NCBI GenBank assembly: GCA_003990705.1 | Contig: AP018318.1 | Coordinates: 5,505,001 to 5,569,000, forward strand | Reading direction: 5' to 3' | DNA length: 64,000 bases | From: Nostoc sp. HK-01 | Lineage (GTDB): Bacteria; Cyanobacteriota; Cyanobacteriia; Cyanobacteriales; Nostocaceae | In this document: piece by piece, positions 48,215 through 57,971 of the stretch | How positions within the stretch are numbered: position 1 is the first letter of the stretch | How the letters are laid out: each line of letters opens with the position of its first letter | Program-made: the position numbers and the translations under genes | The notes under the pieces: generated by a model | Databases searched by the model: none | The model's input: only the letters and a program-made list of their open reading frames with translations | Told to the model about the DNA's origin: nothing

Positions 48215-49369
48215 CTATGATGTACTAGTTTTTGCCTCAGAACTATTAACTATTGATTGAACTTCGGTGATATCAATGCTAAATTTGCTGGCGATCGCAC
48301 TAATTATTTCTTGCTCTAGTGTGGTAGTTTGCTTGTCAAGTTGAACAATTCTTTGGCATTGAGCTAATAATGGTATCGCAAAATCACGGTTGAGTTGATT
48401 GAGTAGTGTATCTAATGGTTGCGGTGATTTGATATTGTTGGCGATCGCACTCAGTGAGTTGGGGCTGAGGTTCAATGCTTGCAGTTCTGGTAAGATTTTC
48501 TCCCAGGTTTTTTCGGGATGGCTGGCCAGAATGATATGAACTAAGATTTGATCCATGATTGCTTGTTGAGCGATCGCTGTTTCTAAGTAATTTTCACTTT
48601 CTGCTTTGAGGGTTGCCAAAGTTTCTGGCGATGATAGGGAAACGGATTCATCTAGTTTGGCTTCGTAAAATCGACAAGCGGCATACCCTAGAGAATAGCT
48701 TAAGGCAGCATTAGAACTAGTGGCGATCGCGGCTCCTGCAAATGGCACATTTCGCAGCAAAGCTAATCCGGCTGCTTTTAACAGTCGATTTCCACCCAAA
48801 CCCAAACCAAAAATTGTTAAAACCTCGCCTTTCCGCGCTGGATCTTTTAAATCTAGGTTATAAGCCGCCGCAATTTGATACAGCATTTCCGACTGCAATT
48901 TCAAGGTTGCGGCTAAATCAACTGCTAATAATGCTGCTGCTACCCCTGGTAAAATACTGCTGGCAAATCCAATCCCCCCAGTTTTCGTTGCTGTTTCTAA
49001 CATGATGCGGTGAGAAATTTGGCTGGGCGATTCTTGGGGGTGTTGTTGCTTGAGTTTTTTGACTGTGGCTGCGGCTTTTTCTAGGTCAACATTTTCACTA
49101 GCACCGATTAACCAATTAAGATTCAAAAATCCTGATAGTTTGCGGATGAGCCAATTTTGATTGAGATAATTGACTACCTCACCAGTGGTTTGAGTTGCTT
49201 GTCCAAATAATTGATGCGTTTGTTTTGTTGCGGCTACGCCAAGTCCCCAGGCTGTATCGATAAATGTTTTACCAGTGGTGGCTAAAGAGTCAAATAGGGA
49301 TAATTTTTCTGTGGCGGATGTTTGATGGGTAATTTCTACTTCTGGTTTTTTTTGGGGTTGTTCTGTCAT
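48215..49369 (-). CDS. EcsC-like protein
   Basis: From the ATG at 49369 (MTEQPQKKPEVEI) the protein has 384 residues. The middle has ATKTGGIGFASSILPGVAAA, LAATLKLQSEMLYQIAAAYN and a Gly/Ala-rich segment LLRNVPFAGAAIATSSNAAL, resembling the EcsC family and pointing to amphipathic or membrane-associated helices. Family function is unclear. A longer start at 49423 is possible. Confidence 0.6.
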   Translation of the reverse strand: MTEQPQKKPEVEITHQTSATEKLSLFDSLATTGKTFIDTAWGLGVAATKQTHQLFGQATQTTGEVVNYLNQNWLIRKLSGFLNLNWLIGASENVDLEKAAATVKKLKQQHPQESPSQISHRIMLETATKTGGIGFASSILPGVAAALLAVDLAATLKLQSEMLYQIAAAYNLDLKDPARKGEVLTIFGLGLGGNRLLKAAGLALLRNVPFAGAAIATSSNAALSYSLGYAACRFYEAKLDESVSLSSPETLATLKAESENYLETAIAQQAIMDQILVHIILASHPEKTWEKILPELQALNLSPNSLSAIANNIKSPQPLDTLLNQLNRDFAIPLLAQCQRIVQLDKQTTTLEQEIISAIASKFSIDITEVQSIVNSSEAKTSTS

Positions 49370-49423
49370 TGTTTTGCCAGTCGCTCTAGTCTGTTTGTAG
49401 CGAAATTTCAAGCGACTTGACAT

Positions 49424-49598
49424 CTCCCAACCAGTACAAGTTTGTTGAGTACTTCAGGGATAACTTGTCTCACCTAGAAACGCATACTTCTCTACGAGAG
49501 GCTGCGCCAACGACTGCGTGGTAGTTGTGCGTTGTCGAAACTCAGTAACCAAAGGCGCAGAGAGAACAAGGAGTTTATTTTTGTCGAACTACTTAAGC
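49424..49598. repeat. Intergenic region with a short palindromic element
   Basis: GC-rich pieces (CTCTACGAGAGGCTGCGCCAA) typical of dispersed cyanobacterial repeats lie between two minus-strand genes. No gene is seen. Confidence 0.5.
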
Positions 49599-50426
49599 TC
49601 AACCTACTTCCTTAACTTGTAGCTTATAAACCTTGTGTTCCCTAGTTTCTAAAAAGTTATTGTTTTTGAGAATTTCATAGAGATTGATATCTTTTTCTAG
49701 CAAACAGGCGTGTCCGCTGTTTGGCAGTACCAAAACTTCCGCATCAGGTAAAATACTAGCTATGCGTCTAACTTCAGTCACAGAAGGTAAAAGCCGATCG
49801 CCTGCACCCGCAATTAACAACACTTGTTGAGTTAGGCGGCGTAACTGGCTGTCATCCACTGCAAATTCTCTTAATAAAGCCAACCGCCAGTTAACTGTTG
49901 CTGATGGTACAGAACGCATGGTTTTTAGCAGTTCGTGGCGATCGCTTCTAGTCATCCGTTCTAAGGATGCCAGAAACGGTAATAATCCCAATGCGCCGAC
50001 ATCATAAAAAGATTCTGGCACTAAGTATGTTATCTGGGATGCCCAATCTAAAAACGGACGCAGACGAAAAGCTGAGGCTGGATTAATCAAAATAATGCGT
50101 TTAAACAAATGCGATGCTTTGGTGGCTACTTTCATCGCCAAGCAGCCGCCAAATGATTCCCCGCACAGATACACTGGTCTTTGGGAACTTTTCTCTAATT
50201 CTGCATGAATTAAATCCAAGACATTTTTCGTTAATTCTTCCCATGTTGTCAGGTCTTTTCTGGGGATCGCCAAACAGCGCACATCAAAGCCAGCTTCTAA
50301 CCCAGATGTTTGCGATCGCAACAACTCACCAGTGCCATCCATTCCCGGTAAATAAACAAACAATGGATACTCTGGCTGGACTCGTTTCGGAGTCAGAAAA
50401 CAAGGCTTTAGCTCAACTTGTGGCAT
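49599..50426 (-). CDS. Alpha/beta hydrolase
   Basis: A 275-residue hydrolase with LFVYLPGMDGTGELLRSQTS, the nucleophile elbow YLCGESFGGCLAMK, the acid region LLIAGAGDRLLPSV and His in LPNSGHACLLE. It resembles the plant/cyanobacterial esterase-like proteins linked with acyltransferases (phytyl-ester-synthase type). The neighbouring acyltransferase gene at 50738 on the same strand supports a role in lipid ester metabolism (inference). Confidence 0.83.
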   Translation of the reverse strand: MPQVELKPCFLTPKRVQPEYPLFVYLPGMDGTGELLRSQTSGLEAGFDVRCLAIPRKDLTTWEELTKNVLDLIHAELEKSSQRPVYLCGESFGGCLAMKVATKASHLFKRIILINPASAFRLRPFLDWASQITYLVPESFYDVGALGLLPFLASLERMTRSDRHELLKTMRSVPSATVNWRLALLREFAVDDSQLRRLTQQVLLIAGAGDRLLPSVTEVRRIASILPDAEVLVLPNSGHACLLEKDINLYEILKNNNFLETREHKVYKLQVKEVG

Positions 50427-50737
50427 TTTACAATTTCGATTTCCTTAGCGATTTTGATAGATTTACCTGCATACAATAACTATCTTTTGATTTGGGTGAT
50501 TGCTTACTAGATTCGCTACAGTATTACAGACAAAACTCTGTTAAAATCATAACTCAGCTAATAAAAACTCACTTAAATATAAGATAAATTTCTCATAAAG
50601 ATAACTCAATCTTATGAGCAGATAATATCAGACAATATTTAGCAAGATATATCAAAACTAGGCAACAAATTACAATTAGTCCTAAAGTAAAATTAGCAAA
50701 AAATTGCCGCGATTAATTTTTTCTGCTGGTTTATACA
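50427..50737. other. AT-rich intergenic region
   Basis: About 310 bases, AT-rich, between two minus-strand genes; no RNA, hairpin or coding sequence is supported. Confidence 0.5.
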
Positions 50738-51463
50738 TTAATAACATCCTTGCTGGAGTAAATTTGCGATTTCGCTGTGGCAGTGTTCGGTTAGCTCAGA
50801 GACCACTTTTTTTGCTTGTTTTCCATGATATTGGTGTTGATGAGCGTTTGTAATCCAATAAGGACGACCAATTAGTACAGCTACCCGTTGATATATTACT
50901 AACGGATGCCATCCATATTGGTTAAATAAAGGTTCGGAAGGGTCAAACAAACTCAACATTTTTAGGGGAAAAGCTGTAGTGTTAACTTCTTCTAAAGAGG
51001 CGATCGCAATTGGTAAAATTGCTAAGTCTGGTACGCCAGAACGCAACGCCAAATGGGCAAATCCGCGCTGAAATTCCCCAACTACAGATGCTGGAGTCGA
51101 TTGCACCATTGGTTCAGCCCCTTCAGGAAACACCCCTACCATCTGTTTAGACTGTAATAGCATCTGGGATTGGGCAAAAAAGCTTTGCTGCCTGTTTTGA
51201 TTGATATCTAAAGGAAAACAACCTAATTGTCCGGTGACAATCTCTCGCAAAATTGGGACTTGTCCCATGTAGTGATGGCAAGCAAAACGAATCGGACTTG
51301 ATAAAGCTGACATTAAAATCATCGCATCCATAAAGCTGCGATGATTGCTCACTATTAACAAACTTGCATCATCAGGAATGCGATCCTCGTAATAGCGAAA
51401 CATTCGTGTGGAAAACGTTGCTAAGAGTAAGCGAGAAATGTCCAATGGGCTATTTAGACTCAT
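50738..51463 (-). CDS. Lysophospholipid acyltransferase family protein
   Basis: A 241-residue PlsC-fold protein with VSNHRSFMDAMILM (HX4D), VGVFPEGAEPMVQ and LAILPIAIASLEEV. It probably acylates a glycerolipid or other hydroxyl acceptor. Together with the hydrolase gene downstream it resembles two-gene units where acyltransferase and hydrolase domains cooperate, as in the fused esterase/DGAT proteins of plants; that link is inference. Confidence 0.82.
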   Translation of the reverse strand: MSLNSPLDISRLLLATFSTRMFRYYEDRIPDDASLLIVSNHRSFMDAMILMSALSSPIRFACHHYMGQVPILREIVTGQLGCFPLDINQNRQQSFFAQSQMLLQSKQMVGVFPEGAEPMVQSTPASVVGEFQRGFAHLALRSGVPDLAILPIAIASLEEVNTTAFPLKMLSLFDPSEPLFNQYGWHPLVIYQRVAVLIGRPYWITNAHQHQYHGKQAKKVVSELTEHCHSEIANLLQQGCY

Positions 51464-51838
51464 ATCTAAATATATTTTTGGGAAAATATCGTAGTTTATC
51501 TTGACTCAATTTTTACATTTCTTTACTAATGCCACGACCGTCTTAGGATAGAAATGTCTTATCTATTAAAAGCAAATGATTTTTCTATGTTTGGAGCGTT
51601 GTACTTTTAGTCACAATACTATGTAAGAAATAGCATCAGTTCAAGGATATAAAATGCTCTATTCCGTTTTTAGTGCAGAAATTAGCCAGATTTGTACTGA
51701 TGACCAAACATTTGTGAACTCTAGAAATTTGCTAATATTAAGGGGGACTTTGAAAAAGCGATAGTAATGTTATATAATTGCGTGGTTTTGCCCTCATAAT
51801 TAATTAAAAAACCGTTTAATAATTTATTTTTATTTTGC
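51464..51838. promoter_or_regulatory. Divergent intergenic region upstream of metG
   Basis: A 375-base gap between divergent genes. A 36-codon open frame (ATG 51654, AAGGA upstream) is present but has no recognisable homology. Conserved T-box or S-box leader features were not recognised. Confidence 0.45.
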
Positions 51839-53440
51839 ATGAACCTAGTGGATAAAACAGACAAGACATTTGCACTGACAACACCCCTCTATTATGTAAA
51901 CGATGTCCCCCATATTGGAAGTGCTTATACAACGATCGCCGCAGATGTAGTGGCTCGGTTTCAAAAGCTGAAGGGACATCGGGTACTGCTAATAACAGGT
52001 ACAGATGAACATGGGCAAAAAATTCAACGTTCGGCGGAGACTTTAGGAAAAGCACCCCAAGAATTTTGTGATGAGATTGTCCCTAGTTTCGTTAGCTTAT
52101 GGGAAAAATTAAACATTCAATATGATCGCTTTAGTCGGACAACAGCATCGCGTCATGAAGCGATCGTCAAAGAATTTTTTGGGCGAGTTTGGCAAAAAGG
52201 CGATATCTACCAAGGACAACAAAAAGGCTGGTACTGTGTAGCCTGCGAGGAATTTAAAGAAGAAAGAGAATTATTAGCGGATAAGCGTTGTCCTATTCAT
52301 ACGAATAAACAAGTTGAGTGGCGCGACGAACAAAATTACTTCTTTCGGTTATCGAAATATCAAACCCAGTTAGAACAATTTTATCAATCTCACCCAGATT
52401 TCATTCAACCAGAAAGCCGTCGTAATGAAGTCTTAAGCTTTGTGAGCCGAGGTTTGCAAGATTTTTCGATTTCCCGCATTAATCTCGATTGGGGTTTTCC
52501 TGTACCAACAGACCCAAAACAAACTTTGTATGTTTGGTTTGATGCGCTGCTGGGTTATGTCACAGCATTATTAGAACCTGATGCTGAACCAACCTTAGAT
52601 AACGCTTTAGCGACATGGTGGCCGATTAATCTGCATTTAATTGGCAAAGACATTCTGCGCTTTCATGCAGTTTACTGGCCAGCAATGTTAATGTCAGCAG
52701 ACTTACCAATGCCCAAAACAGTGTTTGGACATGGTTTTTTGACCAAAGATGGGCAAAAAATGGGTAAAGCGCTGGGTAATACCCTTGATCCTATTGCTCT
52801 AGTCGAGAGATATGGTAGTGATGCGGTTCGTTATTACTTTCTTAAGGAAATCGAATTTGGCAAAGATGGCGATTTTAATGAAAGTAGATTCATTAATGTT
52901 CTAAATGCAGATTTGGCAAATGATTTAGGTAATTTGCTTAATCGCTCCTTGAACATGGTGAAGAAATACTGTGCTGGTAATGAACTGTCAATTTCCGATG
53001 AAACAATTTCTGCTGACAATCCTTTGAAAAAGATTGGCTTAGATCTAGGGGAAAAGGTTCAACAAGCATATCAGACGTTAGCTTTCAATCAAGCCTGCGA
53101 AGCTATCCTGTCATTGGTACAAGCCAGTAATAAGTTTATTGATGATCAAGCACCTTGGTCGCTATATAAACAAGGACAGCAGCAGGAAGTAGAAAAAGTG
53201 CTTTACGCAGTTTTGGAAGCTGTGAGGCTGTCAGCGTATCTTCTTGCACCAGTTATTCCCAATATCAGTAGCGAAATTTATCAGCAGCTGGGTTTTGGAA
53301 TCAACTTTAACGAACAAAATCAAACAGCAAATGCTGCCCCATTTTCCATTCATTCCAAATGGGGGTTACTATCTAATAAACAACTGTTGGGGAATCCTCA
53401 ACCAATCTTTAAACGCATAGAACCTCCTAAAAACGATTAG
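51839..53440 (+). CDS. metG: Methionyl-tRNA synthetase
   Basis: A 533-residue class I synthetase. The HIGH-type motif appears as PHIGSAYTTIAADV and the KMSKS loop as DGQKMGKALGN. A zinc-knuckle-like CVACEEFKEE lies in the connective peptide, and the acceptor-side anticodon domain includes NVLNADLANDLGNLLNRSL. It lacks the C-terminal OB-fold dimerisation domain, as is usual in the short cyanobacterial form. Confidence 0.96.
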   Translation: MNLVDKTDKTFALTTPLYYVNDVPHIGSAYTTIAADVVARFQKLKGHRVLLITGTDEHGQKIQRSAETLGKAPQEFCDEIVPSFVSLWEKLNIQYDRFSRTTASRHEAIVKEFFGRVWQKGDIYQGQQKGWYCVACEEFKEERELLADKRCPIHTNKQVEWRDEQNYFFRLSKYQTQLEQFYQSHPDFIQPESRRNEVLSFVSRGLQDFSISRINLDWGFPVPTDPKQTLYVWFDALLGYVTALLEPDAEPTLDNALATWWPINLHLIGKDILRFHAVYWPAMLMSADLPMPKTVFGHGFLTKDGQKMGKALGNTLDPIALVERYGSDAVRYYFLKEIEFGKDGDFNESRFINVLNADLANDLGNLLNRSLNMVKKYCAGNELSISDETISADNPLKKIGLDLGEKVQQAYQTLAFNQACEAILSLVQASNKFIDDQAPWSLYKQGQQQEVEKVLYAVLEAVRLSAYLLAPVIPNISSEIYQQLGFGINFNEQNQTANAAPFSIHSKWGLLSNKQLLGNPQPIFKRIEPPKND

Positions 53441-53497
53441 TTTTTTTAATCTCTTTCAGACAATTTTCTTATCTCTCAAAAATCTCAAAAAGTTTAT

Positions 53498-53525
53498 CGG
53501 GGCTGAACTTAAATAATTAGCCCCG
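53498..53525 (+). terminator. Terminator-like hairpin after metG
   Basis: CGGGGCT (53498-53504) pairs with AGCCCCG (53519-53525) around a 14-base AT-rich loop, 58 bases after the metG stop. There is an A-rich rather than T-rich tail, so it is a weak terminator at best. Confidence 0.55.
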
Positions 53526-53602
53526 GAAAATTATCATAAAACTCTCTAACTAAATGTAAAAGTTGGAAATTCGTATCAAAAATCACCAGATAAAAATGAG
53601 GT

Positions 53603-54244
53603 ATGACAACAATGTTGAATAATTTAGAAAATGACTCGATATTTACGCCAGAGCAAGTTTTAGAGAATCGAGGTCGAGTCGCCATATTTATTGATGGCTC
53701 AAATCTATTTTACGCTGCTCTGCAATTAGGAATTGAAATTGATTACACTAAGTTATTGTGTCGTTTAACAGGTGGATCTAGACTGTTGCGGGCATTTTTC
53801 TACACAGGTGTAGATAGAACCAACGAAAAACAACAAGGCTTTTTGTTGTGGATGCGTCGGAATGGTTATCGCGTCATTGCTAAAGACTTAGTGCAGCTAC
53901 CAGATGGTTCTAAAAAAGCCAACTTAGATGTAGAAATAGCCGTTGATATGATGGCTTTAGTCGATTCCTATGATACTGCGGTTTTGGTGAGCGGTGATGG
54001 CGATTTAGCCTACGCTGTCAATTCTGTAAGCTATCGTGGTGTCAGGGTAGAGGTTGTGAGTTTACGCTCTATGACCAGTGATAGTTTAATTAATGTGAGC
54101 GATCGCTACATTGATTTAGAAGCTATCAAAGAAGATATCCAAAAAACACCCCGCCAGAGTTACCCATATCGCCCTTTGTCGGGAATCGGTTTTTTGGATG
54201 ACCCCACAGACCATGATGGACATCTAGAAATTCAAGATACATGA
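53603..54244 (+). CDS. NYN domain protein (LabA/DUF88 family)
   Basis: A 213-residue protein with the NYN nuclease-fold landmarks: VAIFIDGSNLFYAALQLG, LLRAFFYTGVDRTNEKQQ, KANLDVEIAVDMMALVDSYD and VLVSGDGDLAYAV. Conserved Asp residues of a PIN/NYN metal site are present. LabA-type proteins affect circadian-controlled gene expression in Synechococcus; here only the family is known. Its stop overlaps the next start (ATGA), indicating coupling. Confidence 0.9.
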   Translation: MTTMLNNLENDSIFTPEQVLENRGRVAIFIDGSNLFYAALQLGIEIDYTKLLCRLTGGSRLLRAFFYTGVDRTNEKQQGFLLWMRRNGYRVIAKDLVQLPDGSKKANLDVEIAVDMMALVDSYDTAVLVSGDGDLAYAVNSVSYRGVRVEVVSLRSMTSDSLINVSDRYIDLEAIKEDIQKTPRQSYPYRPLSGIGFLDDPTDHDGHLEIQDT

Positions 54245-55500
54245 AGCATCAGCAAGGCAGGCAAATAGCAAAAAGAAATTTAAGATTTATGGGGGGAAAA
54301 TATCAATCCCCCCACTTTCATACATTTCCTTTTGAGAGTTTTATTCAAATCAAAACAAATTGGTATTACCTGCCTTTAATTTTACTGTTAATCATGAGTT
54401 TAGGAGCTTGTGGCGGTAAATCTTCCACAGGCTCTCAGCAAAATAATCAACGATCAGCAGCAGATTCAGAGAGTAATTTAACCTTTTTTGATGTAACTTT
54501 AGAACAAGCTGACGAAGTAGGAAGACCGCTTTGGAAAGTTAAAGCAAAACAGGCAGTATACACCAAAGAAAAACAAATTGGTCAAGCCGAAAGTCCCTAT
54601 GGAGAGTTATATCAAGATGGCAAAGTAATTTATCAAATTAAAGCAGACCAAGCAGATATTCAACAAGATGGTAAACGGCTATTTCTCAAAGGCAAAATCT
54701 TGGCCACAGACCCTAATAATGGTGTGGTTTTACAAGGGAATGAAATGGAATGGCTACCTAAAGAAGATTTATTAATTGTTCGCAATCAAATCAACGGTAA
54801 GCATAAACAGTTACAAGCAGTAGCGCAAGAAGCAAGAGTTAAAACCCGCACCCAAGTAGTAGATTTTTTTGGCAAAGTTGTTGCTAACTCTACTGATCCC
54901 CAATTACGAATGCGGACTGAGCATTTAATTTGGCAGATTAAACAAGAACAATTAATTGGCGATCGCCCTTTACAATTTGAACGTTATAAAAATAATCAAA
55001 TCACAGATCGTGGCCGAGGTAATTCCGCCGAAGTTAACTTAAAAACGAAGATTGTTACTATTAAACAAAATGCCCAAGCCGATTTATTAGACCCACCAGT
55101 ACAAATCCTCAGTAACTCTATGATCTGGGATATGAATAAAGAAAACGTCAGGACAAATTCTGCGGTGCGCGTCTTCCACCGGGCGGAAAAATTGACGGTG
55201 ACGGGTAATCAAGCTGAGATGAAAATACCGCAAAAAACGGTTTATTTAGTAGGTAATGTTAACGCCGTTGGACAGCGTCGCCAGTCGTTAAAATCTCAGA
55301 ATTTAACTTGGTATCTCGATAAAAAATTATTAGAAGCACAGGGAAATGTAGTTTATCGCCAAGCCAGCCCAGCCTTAACATTTAATGGAGATACAGCCGT
55401 TGGTAATCTGGAAACAGATAATATTGTTGTGAGTGGCGGTAAAACAGGTAATCGCGTAGTTACAGAAATTATTCCCGAATCACCAAAACCGAAGAACTAA
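54241..55500 (+). CDS. lptC: LptC-like LPS export lipoprotein
   Basis: A 419-residue protein with a lipoprotein signal (LPLILLLIMSLGACGG, lipobox LGAC) and beta-jellyroll-like repeats (AKQAVYTKEKQIGQAESPYG, GNEMEWLPKEDLLIVRNQI). It matches the cyanobacterial LptC type, which is much longer than the about 190-residue E. coli LptC. It should receive LPS at the inner membrane in the Lpt bridge. It overlaps the NYN gene by 4 bases. An internal start nearer the signal peptide is possible. Confidence 0.82.
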   Translation: MKHQQGRQIAKRNLRFMGGKYQSPHFHTFPFESFIQIKTNWYYLPLILLLIMSLGACGGKSSTGSQQNNQRSAADSESNLTFFDVTLEQADEVGRPLWKVKAKQAVYTKEKQIGQAESPYGELYQDGKVIYQIKADQADIQQDGKRLFLKGKILATDPNNGVVLQGNEMEWLPKEDLLIVRNQINGKHKQLQAVAQEARVKTRTQVVDFFGKVVANSTDPQLRMRTEHLIWQIKQEQLIGDRPLQFERYKNNQITDRGRGNSAEVNLKTKIVTIKQNAQADLLDPPVQILSNSMIWDMNKENVRTNSAVRVFHRAEKLTVTGNQAEMKIPQKTVYLVGNVNAVGQRRQSLKSQNLTWYLDKKLLEAQGNVVYRQASPALTFNGDTAVGNLETDNIVVSGGKTGNRVVTEIIPESPKPKN

Positions 55501-55565
55501 CAGTAAAAAGTAAGAACACTGTAGCATCTATTCTTTTGCCTTTTGCCTTTTAACTTTTACCTTTT

Positions 55566-56312
55566 TTACGGCTGACTGGGTGCAGTACAAGTATTATTAA
55601 ACCCATAAGCTTCTTGCCAATGTTTGACAGTTCCCTTACCAATAGGAAAAACTTTAGTATCACCATTGGCAAAAGTTAAACGAGCGCGAATTTCTTTGGC
55701 TGGAGCTTTGCGTAAAATATTAGCAGCATCAGCATTGATGGCAAACAACGTATCTGACATATACCAAGTATTGTTATATGAAACGTTTTGATTGTTTTCA
55801 TATTCTGTATATGTATACTTGCCAGAAAAGCCTCTGACTTTGGTATTAGGAGTAGGAGTTAACTGGAGAATTTGACCATCAATACCTAACTCTATTGTTG
55901 TTGGCGCGATTTCATCTAATGTAGCTTGGCCATTGCTGGGGGCTGTTTGCACAACAATTTTGGCAAAGCAGCCTTCAATTTTGCTTCCCCAAAGAGAAAT
56001 AATGACAAATCTACCGGGACGGGGGCCGCTAAAAGGACTTTTAATTAAACTGCTTAATGGATCTTCGCCGTGGGCATCAATGACTACTTTACCTAAAGCG
56101 GAATTGACCAAGGTATCTTGAATATTGACGAGTTTACTAAAAGGTAAACCACCACCAGCCCAAGGCATCCCATTCACAGTATTGAGTTTATCTTCATCGA
56201 TCGCACTTTGGGCGATCGCTTTTTTGCTATCCAAATTTGGCAATGTTGGCAATAGTAATACAGTTAAAAGGCTGAATTGTAAAAACTTTTTCATCTTAAA
56301 AAAATTCGTCAC
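55566..56312 (-). CDS. Secreted protein of unknown function
   Basis: A 248-residue protein with a signal peptide (MKKFLQFSLLTVLLLPTLPN) and a mature part that I do not recognise (FVIISLWGSKIEGCFAKIVV, LTPTPNTKVRGFSGKYTY). It has two cysteines in the mature part that could pair. It is the last gene of a minus-strand run of exported proteins, two of them proteases. The true start may be Met7 (MKKFLQ). Confidence 0.7.
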   Translation of the reverse strand: MTNFFKMKKFLQFSLLTVLLLPTLPNLDSKKAIAQSAIDEDKLNTVNGMPWAGGGLPFSKLVNIQDTLVNSALGKVVIDAHGEDPLSSLIKSPFSGPRPGRFVIISLWGSKIEGCFAKIVVQTAPSNGQATLDEIAPTTIELGIDGQILQLTPTPNTKVRGFSGKYTYTEYENNQNVSYNNTWYMSDTLFAINADAANILRKAPAKEIRARLTFANGDTKVFPIGKGTVKHWQEAYGFNNTCTAPSQP

Positions 56313-56330
56313 GTAAAAAAGATGTAATAA

Positions 56331-57134
56331 TTAGCAAATTCTACCAGGACAAGAACCGGCTGCTCCCCCAGAACCATTGATGACACTCGGTCTCCCAATG
56401 GTAGGAACATTTGCAGATGCAGGTTTATCCTTGGGTTGAGCAATGGGAATTGTCAATTTTAAAGTGCTGACAGCTTTGGAATTGAGCAAAAATTTGATGG
56501 GAATGCCTAGGTTAAAACCAACTTTGAGATTATCATCATCTCTAGCGCCCCGTCCGTGAATCCCAATTAAACGCCCATTGTCGTCTAATACTGGGCCACC
56601 ACTCATACCACTATGAGTAGTGTTGGTGTAAATTAAGGTGTAACCTTCTTTGTCTTGAGAATTGGTACCAATAATTTGCCCCATTGGAACCAACACAGTC
56701 CGGCTTTCAATCCCATTCAATGGTTCTGGTGCGCCGGATACATATACAGTTGTTCCTTCTCTGGTGGCATCAGAATTGCCAAAGATAGCAACATTGTGTG
56801 CCTTATCGCTGTTAAACTGTAAAATTGCTAAATCCGCTTCTGGCACACGGGTAATAGATGTTGGTGGGATGTGATATTGAGTTTGATCCCGCGTTTGAAT
56901 GGTGTAGGTTCCTGACTCATCAACAACATGCCAATTGGTGAGAACACTGTAGGTTTTGCCTTTGCGATAAATAATAACTCCAGAACCGAGTTTGGGGCCG
57001 CTAATCAGTACTGTAATATCTTTAGCGAGATTGGTGACATCTTGAGCAGTTAAGGGTCGAGCAATTTCTGGTTGCGTAAAGGCGATCGCTACTCCGATAA
57101 TTGCTGTTGTTAATCCACGATTAAGTCTCATCAT
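56331..57134 (-). CDS. Secreted trypsin-like serine protease
   Basis: A 267-residue protein. After an N-terminal signal (LTTAIIGVAIAFTQPEIARP) comes a chymotrypsin-fold domain with the triad His in VLTNWHVVDE, Asp in PEADLAILQF and Ser in THSGMSGGPVLDD. A Pro-rich, Ser/Gly-rich tail follows. It lies only 7 bases from the next protease gene, so they are probably co-transcribed. The substrate is unknown; there is no PDZ domain as in DegP. Confidence 0.88.
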   Translation of the reverse strand: MMRLNRGLTTAIIGVAIAFTQPEIARPLTAQDVTNLAKDITVLISGPKLGSGVIIYRKGKTYSVLTNWHVVDESGTYTIQTRDQTQYHIPPTSITRVPEADLAILQFNSDKAHNVAIFGNSDATREGTTVYVSGAPEPLNGIESRTVLVPMGQIIGTNSQDKEGYTLIYTNTTHSGMSGGPVLDDNGRLIGIHGRGARDDDNLKVGFNLGIPIKFLLNSKAVSTLKLTIPIAQPKDKPASANVPTIGRPSVINGSGGAAGSCPGRIC

Positions 57135-57141
57135 CTGACCT

Positions 57142-57930
57142 CTAATCAGCCTTACTGAATACAGTAGTAACCGTAGTTTTTTCGGCTTTGGGTATCATCT
57201 GCATTACCTTTGTTATTGGTACAGCCCAACTCAGGCGAATAATCATTTGATGCAATCTTTCCTCAGCTTTGGAACCATCAGCAAACACCGAAGGTTGATC
57301 CCACAAAGGATAAGCCTGCATCCCATTTATTCCCACTACTTGACCCCGACGATTTAATAAAGGGCCGCCACTCATCCCGTTTTTAATATTGTTGGTGTAG
57401 CCTAGCTGATAACCCCCTTCTAATGGTTTGGCTAGAACTAAACCCACCTTACCTGTAGTAAATGCAAAGCTTTGTTTTTTCCCTCTCTCTTCCACCGCTG
57501 GATAACCCGCAGCAAATACTTCATCTCCTGGTGTGGGAGATGCCCCAAAAGATGCTACTGCATAGATACTGCCTGCACTTTTAAATTGCAACACAGCCAA
57601 ATCGTTTTTCCCGAAGTTTAAGCGTTGAGGTAAATTAGCTGTATAAATCCTACCATCCACTGTTTGTATACGATAGGGAGGATCACCAGCTTGTAACACA
57701 TGAGCATTAGTTAACACCGTGTATGTTGCACCGTTGCGGCGCAATATAATACCTGACCCCAAAAAATCTTGAGATCTGACTTTGACAGTAATAAACTGCG
57801 CCTGTTGTGAAAGAGGAACTGACTGAGCAATATAATCTGGTGCAGGAATACTGACGACTGGTGCTGAGGCCGACAGTGTCAGGGAGATACTGCCAAGACA
57901 AACAACCAGCGTCAACAAAGAACAATTCAT
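57142..57930 (-). CDS. Secreted trypsin-like serine protease (paralogue)
   Basis: A 262-residue paralogue of the protease just downstream. The signal region LLTLVVCLGSISLTLSASAP is followed by the triad His in VLTNAHVLQAG, Asp in KNDLAVLQFK and Ser in NIKNGMSGGPLLN. All catalytic residues are intact. The two genes look like a tandem duplication followed by divergence. Confidence 0.88.
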   Translation of the reverse strand: MNCSLLTLVVCLGSISLTLSASAPVVSIPAPDYIAQSVPLSQQAQFITVKVRSQDFLGSGIILRRNGATYTVLTNAHVLQAGDPPYRIQTVDGRIYTANLPQRLNFGKNDLAVLQFKSAGSIYAVASFGASPTPGDEVFAAGYPAVEERGKKQSFAFTTGKVGLVLAKPLEGGYQLGYTNNIKNGMSGGPLLNRRGQVVGINGMQAYPLWDQPSVFADGSKAEERLHQMIIRLSWAVPITKVMQMIPKAEKTTVTTVFSKAD

Positions 57931-57971
57931 CTATCTGTATTTACAAGGGATATGAAATAGCGATCGCATCT

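Noticed and set aside
51654-51764. 36-codon open frame with AAGGA upstream, before metG
   Set aside because: The RBS is reasonable but the peptide (MLYSVFSAEISQIC...) has no recognisable pattern; a small gene cannot be excluded, but support is too thin.
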